Shown here piece after piece: positions 17,301 to 24,330 of a stretch of 24,330 bases of DNA (position 1 is its first letter; every line of letters starts with the position of its first letter). The position numbers were made by a program, and so were the translations under genes. The notes under the pieces were generated by a model. The model searched no databases, was not told the DNA's origin, and saw only the letters and a list, made by a program, of their open reading frames with translations. This DNA is from Isoetes engelmannii (Eukaryota; Streptophyta; Lycopodiopsida; Isoetales; Isoetaceae). The stretch is taken from assembly GCA_011763485.2 (NCBI GenBank), contig JAANSK020214423.1:1-24330 (forward strand), read 5' to 3'.

Positions 17301-18530
17301 CTATAAGCTTCTATTGTCATTATGAGGATGCAATTTTTTCTGATTCCTCTTCTGTTGGCTCATAGTCCCTGTCATGAGCTTGAGAATCCATATGCACTTT
17401 TTTCAAAAGTACCTAAAGGACCAAGCAATCATTTTATGATAAAGCCAATTATCAATATGTGAATTATTACATGAGAGTCCAGTTAATCTCGAAAATGCAA
17501 CAAACTAGCTTGTAACTGATAAGAAATATTAATTTCTATTCCCTAGCATGGTCTTAGATTATGGCAAAAGTGCTATGACAATTGCTAAATAAGGCATATT
17601 AAATATTATACAACAAAAGCACACATGATGAGACACCCTACTCTTCCTTCTTTGTAAAAATAACCTACTCTTCCTTCTCTGTATAGGATTTCCTTTTGCG
17701 TAGGATGAGATATAGATGTAGAAGCAGCTGGGAGGATTCATCTATGTGGGATTAAGTTTTGAATTGGAGATCTAATCACTCCCGAGGTAGAGAAACTACT
17801 TGGAGGGATTGTGAGGTATGTAACAGCACAAACTCTTTGCAAGCCAAAGAAAAATGAAGGACGGGAGCCCAGTGAGAAAGAGTATTAGAGTTTTGGGTTC
17901 ATTAACTGTGATGTTAATTATACTAAGTTATGAGGTCATATAGACAGCAGACTCACAAACCATGAATACAAAGATGATCTGTTTATAATCCAATTTCAAG
18001 ATCTGGTTTCATAAACCATTGCAGGGTTATCTGCTTATGTGCATCAATAGCAGGGCAGAAAGAATTTATTGTGTGCAATGTATTACTTACTATATCATGG
18101 AAAAAGCTTCGCTGGACACTAACCATGGTTCGTTGCAATTATTCGCATCGTTAGCTACACACTAATCAAGGTAATTATTCGCTGCACACTAACTCAAGCT
18201 ACCGACTCTAGAGTTCTACTACAATATCAACTGAAAAATGATCAGAGATGGGTCACTTATGCCTACTCAAAAAGTTCATTGCAAGAGGCCAGGCTCAGTC
18301 TCCAGCCAGATAGCAGAGGGCAACTTCTATGACCAAAGGTCGGACCAGCTCATGCAGGTCGAGAGGCTCCAGATCTAATAAGCAGGTCGAGAGGCTCCAG
18401 ATCGATGGCACAGAGTATAGCAAGCTCCAAAGATCATAAGCTCGACATTAAGCAGAGGCGGCCATCCAAAACACAGTAGAGAAAAAGGGGGAAAAATGCT
18501 TATTTTTCGATGATATTGGACTTTTTTTTG
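14348..18530. other. Long region without a supported gene
   Basis: No frame on either strand has motifs I can name. It contains three sets of short direct repeats. A 29-bp unit starting GTTCCTAAC is at 16479-16507 and 16528-16556. TTTCCCAAAGACTTTGTAT-like units occur three times between 17000 and 17080. GCAGGTCGAGAGGCTCCAG is at about 18355 and 18382. A 20-bp CCTACTCTTCCTTC unit also occurs twice at 17637-17683. At 15835-15890 two similar lines, GCGCAGATTTGTTGCATC and GGCCGAGATTGGTTGCAGC, appear on the minus strand, suggesting another local duplication. Confidence 0.45.
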
Positions 18531-18689
18531 GTTACCGGGAACGAAAGTTCCCATTTATGGGAACTTCGTCCAGAACGTAGTTCCCAGTAGCACATGTAAT
18601 GGGAACTTGGTTAGGAGTTCCCAGAACTCCCGACCCTATGGAACGGAGTTGGGAACGGGAATGGAGTTGGGAACTTGGTTCCTGGTAGC
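18531..18689. mobile_element. Foldback element rich in GGGAAC/GTTCCC
   Basis: The ends are inverted: GTTACCGGGAACGAAAGTTC on the left (18531 onward) against GCTACCAGGAACCAAGTTCC read inward from 18689. Inside are about nine GGGAAC or GTTCCC hexamers, including a tight hairpin with perfect 10-bp arms AAGTTCCCAT (18545-18554) and ATGGGAACTT (18557-18566). It is non-coding. No target duplication was found, so the class is unknown. Confidence 0.55.
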
Positions 18690-20035
18690 TATGAATGAAA
18701 GGGCCAGGTAAGGTTGAATAAACTGGCAACAACTTCATCGAGAGGAAAAAAACCCACACTTTAGGAAAACCCTAATGACAAACAAAAAAAAAAAAAATCA
18801 ATTTTTTTTTGCAGTACTTTATTTGGAACTCTCTCAACCTCTTCCTTGCTCATTAGTAATATGGGAGCCACTGCTTTCCCATACAGTACTACAGCATGGC
18901 CATAGCCTCTTCCCAACAAAAAATATATCTTAACATATGTATGATTTCTAGTGGTGGCTTCCGGAAGCTTCCATTATATATCAGCCGCCAGATCCCGGCC
19001 GTCCGTTTGCTGCCGTATATAATTAACCATGCAAGCGAATTTCATCTTCGTGTATGCAAAACTAAAGAGGTCGTGGACGCAAAGTTTTGACTTTCGTGTA
19101 TGTGAGCTTATGTCGAGTATGCGAAACTGAAGAGTTCCTGTGTGCGATTTTTTTAAATTCTTTTCAGTGGCAAGAGAAAAAGACGTATTTAACACTCTTA
19201 GATATTTCACTTCTAGATCGCCATGGAAGTGTGCAACATGTTGTAAAAGTAGATATGGTTTCTTGGTACCGAACGAGTAAAAGGATGAAACAAAAAACCC
19301 AAGTTTATTATTGTACAAGAAATACCAGTGGGTCGTTTCCTTCAAACATTGAAGGCTCAGTCTATAATAGACACAGACCGAATGCAAAAGGTGAAACTTG
19401 TAAAGTTTAAGATCTTTTATTAAATGAGTTGGGGCTGTTAAGTCACATACCATGTCACACAATATTCCAAAATGAAATTCGTTATGGTTTTTGTGTTTAT
19501 TAGTTATTTGGAGAAAAGTTAAATATAAGAGCATTAGAGATTTGTATGTTCAAAAGTTTGTCCCCTAATTTATGCAACAAGTTTACCCTTACGCAACATA
19601 TGGAGGACCATGTGCATTAGAACTTTTGCAAATTATTGCGCTATGTAGCTTCCTAAATTCCATTGTCTACTTCCAAGAAATTTCTAAGGTTACACACAAT
19701 AGTTAATATTGTAGAATATGACTTTTGAAGTGTGCAATAGGAATTTTGTAGACCTTATTGAGTTTGATTTTTCAACCCACAAATGCCTATTGGTTTAAAA
19801 TTTACTTTTCTCCAAACAAACCAATAAAGTCAAAATCATAACAATTCTATTTTTTGAGCTTGCTTAACATGACATGTGATTCTTGTAATGATGGCCAAAG
19901 AACATGCAATAATGTGATTATGTGGAAACTACGGATCAGAAGGCCACTGATCCCTAATAATAGTCTGCCCTCTCTTGGACGAAAAAGGCAAGATAACTAG
20001 AATCACATATACCCCAGAACACCTAAATTAAAAAT
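18690..20035. other. Intergenic, no supported gene
   Basis: The region includes a telobox-like AAACCCTAA (18767-18775), an A-run (18784-18797), and a locally repeated phrase (CTTTCGTGTATG / CTTCGTGTATGC, 19047-19100). A repeat segment (19672-20020) is shared in the same orientation with 23788-23945. Open frames lack recognisable motifs. Confidence 0.4.
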
Positions 20036-20165
20036 TCTTATTTTTGCCCGTCTTCAATGAAACGAATTCGATGGTTATTTGAGATCCGTTGCCATACCTT
20101 TTGTTGGTCTCGCTTTGAAACGCTCATTGTGGTAGCAATCGGCCGCCATAAGTTCTCCGCTGCCA
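20036..20165 (-). CDS. Possible small gene or first exon, 42 codons
   Basis: The minus-strand ATG at 20165 opens a 42-codon frame beginning MAAENLWRPIATTMSVSKRD and ending at TAA. A CTATATATAGG box lies 31-41 bases upstream and a telobox further up. An AAAAG-GTATGG junction inside the frame could be a splice donor, making this the first exon of a gene running leftward. I do not recognise the peptide. It and the FMO would be divergently arranged. Confidence 0.3.
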
Positions 20166-20196
20166 TAACTACTGTTCAGGATTGTTTCTTGCGGTG

Positions 20197-20206
20197 CTAT
20201 ATATAG
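20197..20206 (-). promoter_or_regulatory. TATA-type box for the minus-strand small ORF
   Basis: CTATATATAG lies upstream of the ATG at 20165; being palindromic, it has no intrinsic direction. A telobox (AAACCCTAA, 20321-20329) lies about 115 bases further upstream. Confidence 0.4.
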
Positions 20207-20552
20207 GATAACAAATCGAGTAGCGGAGAGATAAACGAGTTGCAGATCTTTTACTTGAAGCGGAGTAAGGGTTTTCTTTCTCGCCGCGAGCGGCGGCGAC
20301 ACTTGCCAGTTCCCCGCTAGAAACCCTAAAGCTCGAGCAAGTTTCCAGGCAACTATATGTGGGCTCCTTGGTCAATTCTAAAGTGAAGAAAAACTTCCAT
20401 TTTTTAGCGTGGAAAATTATGACTAACATTTTGCTTGCTTGTAAATTTTCAAAGTTAGGCACGCGGAACCAAGGCCGGGCTGTGAAGAACTTTCCTGGAA
20501 TCATAGTTGGAGAAAAGCAAGAAGAAAAAGATTTTAAATGTTCATGGGAGCC

Positions 20553-20559
20553 TATAAAA
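20553..20559 (+). promoter_or_regulatory. TATA box of the FMO gene
   Basis: TATAAAA ends 27 bases before the first FMO ATG (20587). With usual TATA-to-start spacing, transcription would begin at about the ATG itself. Either the leader is almost absent and the second in-frame ATG (20593) is used, or another promoter is used. Confidence 0.5.
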
Positions 20560-20586
20560 CATTGTTTTAGAGCGCTTGAATGAAGC

Positions 20587-22720
20587 ATGGCTATGGCGAA
20601 GAGAAAGGTGTGCATTGTGGGAGCAGGCACTAGCAAGCTCACTGCCTGCAAACACCTTCTTCGCTATGGCTTCAATCCAACAATCTTCGAAGCTCAGCAC
20701 CACATCGGTGGAGTATGGCACTACACTTTGGCCTCCACCCACCTCCAAAGCCCTAGCTTATTCTATCAGTGGTCGGATTTTCCTTGGCCTGCTCAGACCT
20801 CAAACTTTCCTCCTGCTCAAGAGGTCAGAAATTATATCCATGGCTATGCCATCAAATTTGAACTCTTGGACCAAATCCGTTTCGGCTGCAAGATCACTAA
20901 CGTTTCTAGATCAGATTCATCCAATTCTGATTGGGGTGACAGTGGTTGCGCCTTTGCTTCCAATCCTGATAGACCTACAGGCAATGGCGCTTGGGAAGTT
21001 ACCATTGAAGAGAAGCATAAAGATCAAACTATAGAATTAGTAAGAATTGTGTGAATTATATGAGTTGGAACTGATTTCTGAATTGATTCCGTTGATAGTT
21101 GGGAGCAAACGCGTTTGTTCTTTTTTGCAAACGTTGTTTGCAATCGCAAATTGCAAACGTGTTTGCACATCAACCAAAAAATACCACTATGTTTTTTTTT
21201 TATTATATATTCTTTATTCTCTACTGTAATGCATGTATGTTACCTAACACATATCAGATGAAGAAGGGAGGGGCCAGAATGGATCATGTTATTGTTTATT
21301 TTGATGCTCTTCAAAATTCTAAAATTTTGATTGTTTGCTGATATTAAATTAGGTGGAGTACTTCGATTTCTTAATTCTATCTTTGGGATTACTTGGAGAT
21401 ATCCCAAGATTGCCTCCAGGGTGTCCGCCAGAGAACTACAATGGCAGAGTAATTCACGTGATGGAATACAGTTCTCTGAGCACAGAGGCTGCAAGAGCGT
21501 TGTTTACAAACAAGCGAGTTGTGGTGATCGGGTTCTACAAATCTGTAGTGGACGTTGCTGCAGAGGTTGCAGAAGCCAATCAAGGTAACTTAAGTTAATT
21601 ATGAACAAAAGTATTCTTCTACCAATACTACAAGAATGTCATCTACAAGCCTGTTCCACATAAATTTTTTACAAATCTGACAAATTTAAGCTCCATGTAA
21701 CTTATCTAGGAATTTTAGGCCACCCCTGCAACGTGATCTATCGAAGCGTCCGTTGGTTTAGAGCCACTCCTTCTAATTTCATGATGAATTTCATCGCAAC
21801 ACGTTTCTGGGAGCTTTGCAATCACAAGCCGAATCAGGGACTTGCTTTGAGTTTGCTATGCAATGCCCTCTTTCCGATTGTATGTGTGAAGAACTTGTGC
21901 TCAATTATGATGCATTTTAACGGATTGAAAAGTCTAACTTAATTGAAATGCAGAAATGGTTACTCTCCAAATTCTACGAGCTCTATCTACTCTGGAATTT
22001 CCCATTTGCTAAATATAAAATGGTGCCCAGAAACTGCTTCCACGAGCAACTCGGTGGTTGCATGGCTCCTACATTACCACCAAAATTCTTCGACAAACTT
22101 GAAAAGGGATCTATCAAGCTACAAAAATCACCCAATTGGAAATATTCGTCCAAAGGAGTGATCCTAGATGACGGGATAGAGATTGAAGCCGACGTAATTA
22201 TCCTATGCACGGGCTACAAAGGCGAAGCTAAGCTGGAAGCAGTGATTCCTGATCAATTCAGGGAGTATTTGAAGGATTTGAAACCTCTCTACAGGTAAGT
22301 TTTCTCGATTGAGTAACAAAAACAAGTGCGAGATCTATTATGTTTTTTTGGCAATTTGGATCATTAAATTGGTCGAAATTTCGATGTTGCAGGGGTATGA
22401 TCCATCCCAGAATTCCTCAGATGGCATTGATGGGGTATCAGACAGATCTATCGTTTTTAAGAGTGACGGATATGGGATCAAAATGGCTGGCTCATTTCAT
22501 GAGTGGAGATTTCAATCTGCCTGGTAGTCACACTATGGAAAAGGAGGCTGCGGCGTGGAGCCGCCACCAGGCTTGTGTGACTAGGACTTGGCATAATGAC
22601 CATCTTTGCAAAGACCTTGGTCTCAACCCCCTCAAAAAGTCTTCTTGGCTTCACGAGCTCTTTTCTCCCTATTCCAATTTGGATTATTTTCATCACTTCA
22701 CTAAAGTCCATCTTGACTAG
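20587..22720 (+). CDS. Flavin-containing monooxygenase, FMO1-like, 504 aa, five exons
   Basis: Class B flavoprotein monooxygenase using FAD, NADPH and O2; plant FMO1 N-hydroxylates pipecolate and fern relatives make oximes, but the substrate here is unknown. Exons: 20587-21039, 21353-21584, 21719-21879, 21954-22294, 22393-22720. All introns are GT..AG and the joined length (1515 nt) is in frame. Motifs: FAD site GAGTSK (12-17; normally GxGxxG, so K17 replaces the third Gly), GGVW (41-44), LQSP...SDFPWP (53-68), FMO signature YNGRVIHVMEY (180-190), NADPH-site variant GFYKS (211-215) as in FMO1, and CTGY (367-370). The usual CTG(K/R)(Y/F) segment is LSLGLLGD (160-167). FMO1 is near 530 aa, so length is normal. 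K17 raises doubt about FAD binding. Confidence 0.9.
21106..21167. repeat. Three GCAAAC-type palindromes in FMO intron 1
   Basis: CAAACGCGTTTG (21106-21117) is a perfect 12-bp palindrome. TTGCAAAC pairs with GTTTGCAA (21125-21143) around gtt. TGCAAAC pairs with GTTTGCA (21152-21167) around gt. All three share the CAAACG core. Confidence 0.65.
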
Positions 22721-24330
22721 GGATATGTTCCCATGGGCGCCATCCTATCGAAGAAAACTTAGGTCCGACTTCAAAGTCCACAAATGCCTTAGGACTTTTC
22801 AAAGCTTTGGTCTGTTGCTCGGATGCTAGGTTTCTCATTGGAATGGTTGCCGACTTTATCTTGTCGAGTAGGATCCGGTCCAATTCATGGGAACATTTCC
22901 TTAATATCCTTTGGGAGAATACTAAGATCTCAAAGAGTATTCTATACTATGCTTTAGGATATACCAAATCATTACGTCCTTTCTTTTCGTTTAACTCCTC
23001 ATCAAATTATATTGTGTACTTCCTCAGAGCATGTGCTTGCATACACATATTGTGCTCATGCAAGTTGTTTGTCATTGTACTATGTTCCTCACGTCTTGTG
23101 AGCAATCTACCTATTAAGTAAACCAATTTTAATCAAGTTCAATTTGGCTTTCCTCACTCACTTTCCATTCTGTATACACCAGGCTAAATTTATAAAACAA
23201 AACCAATCTACTTTGTTCCAAAACTAATCTACTAGGCTTGGCAATTATTATCGTCAATTTACAAGTATTATCACCACTTGAGAGATGCATTTCATGTCTA
23301 AGAACTTGGGTGCAGATCGAGGTATCAGATGGGCTGTCAAATGTTTGCCATATCTTGATTGGAGTAGACTTCATTATATACTAAGTTAATTGCAACCAGA
23401 GAAGGTGGATGAAAGTATCTGAACTATGTAACCTCGTTTCAAACTTCATACGACAATAATAAGAAGCGGTTACATGCCAAGCTCTTCATTAATAATAGAA
23501 AGTATCCATGGGACACCTAAGAAAATATGCTACAAGATATGTAATACACATGTCCATCGAGACATTAAATAAAAAAACTATTAATATAAACCAGTAGTAC
23601 CCATATACCTTAGGACCATGAGAACTCGAGACAACGTGATGTTAAATCCAATGTTCAATTACTTCTAGAACGCCTTTTTTTTTTGCCACTTTGAACTGTA
23701 AAAAATCCATCAACTAAAGGTCGGAAACTTATAGTAAATCCGACTTCACAGGGTTGGAACAATAGAAATGTTCGCGGCAATGTGTTTCAAGAAAGTCCTA
23801 AAATTATAAACAATAGTTAATATTGGAGAGTTTGACATGTAATTCTTTTTGTCAACTCTTTTGTATGCTTTTATAATAGTGTCAAATCACTTCCTCATGA
23901 GTGGGAAGGTTATGTTGGCAGTACAACTAGAATCACATACCCCATAACCTTCTTAATATACATGCATATATTATTGTGCATTGAACTACAACGTGAAATA
24001 ATGTGCACATGGCCATTAAGAATTAAATTGAATTGGATGGTATTTATTGTCAACGAAGACCAATTGGCCTATGGGACCCAATAAAAGGTGTACATTATTG
24101 CGTGTTGTATTTTTTTATTCTTCTTTCTTGAGCAAACAAATATAATATCTTTATTCCAATTGCCTTTTTAAGCATGGGACAACAACATCCGGAAGGAAGG
24201 AAGGAAGGAAGTATATTTTAACGTCCACGGAGGCCAAAGGCCTATGAGACGGCACATGCCAAAGTGATAGCAACTACAAGCCAAAACCAACACCAAAACA
24301 ACAAACAGAACTTATAGCTGTACAATGTGT
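22721..24330. other. Downstream region, no gene seen
   Basis: AT-rich and without recognisable coding sequence. It holds the second copy of the repeat segment shared with 19672-20020 (23788-23945) and a (GGAA)5 microsatellite at 24191-24210. Confidence 0.4.
24191..24210. repeat. (GGAA)5 microsatellite
   Basis: Five uninterrupted GGAA units, then G. Confidence 0.9.

Noticed and set aside
18974-19534. Minus-strand 186-codon open frame
   Set aside because: Long only because stop codons are by chance absent. Composition and lack of any motif do not support a protein.
20169-20651. Minus-strand 160-codon ORF overlapping the FMO start
   Set aside because: Overlaps the real FMO exon 1 and the putative divergent promoter, and has no motif.

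Overview
This is a land-plant nuclear window: intron-split genes with GT..AG borders, a P-class pentatricopeptide (PPR) gene, a dirigent gene and a plant-type flavin monooxygenase. It is AT-rich, gene-sparse and full of small DNA elements. The Ty3/gypsy fossil resembles the fungal/non-seed-plant (Tcn1-like) chromoviruses more than common seed-plant ones, so a fern or other non-seed vascular plant is my guess. That placement is inference only.

Layout. 1-548: remnant of a Ty1/copia element (gag piece, polypurine tract, 3' LTR) abutting a decayed protein-kinase gene (548-1353). 1400-3705: several foldback or MITE-like elements, two with clear target-site duplications (hAT-like at 2082-2208; a GC-rich-ended 239-bp element at 3467-3705). 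5575-6880: minus-strand Ty3/gypsy fossil. 7111-7377: a cluster of stem-loops built on TAACGCCCT/AGGGCGTTA. 7505-7934: a 430-bp Mutator-like palindrome with a 9-bp target duplication. 8285-10837: intact 850-aa PPR protein with 19 uninterrupted 35-residue repeats. 10954-11454 (minus): intact dirigent protein, convergent with the PPR gene. 12060-12798: two Helitron-like 3' ends with a basic ORF piece. 12934-13119: exact 93-bp tandem duplication. 14132-14293 (minus): one recognisable exon of a GH27 beta-L-arabinopyranosidase/alpha-galactosidase-like gene. 14348-18530: mostly unassigned sequence with short direct repeats. 18531-18689: a foldback element rich in GGGAAC/GTTCCC. 20036-20165 (minus): possible small first exon with a TATA box. 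20587-22720: five-exon FMO gene of 504 aa, FMO1-like, with all splice phases closing in frame. 22721-24330: no gene seen.

The three convincing protein genes (PPR, dirigent, FMO) are independent nuclear genes and nothing suggests a shared pathway. Dirigent and FMO1-type proteins are both often linked to defence or specialised metabolism, but their proximity here is not evidence of a cluster. The observations most worth checking are the readable RNA-target code of the PPR array, the lysine replacing the third glycine of the FMO's FAD-binding motif, and the two unusual palindromic structures upstream of the PPR gene.
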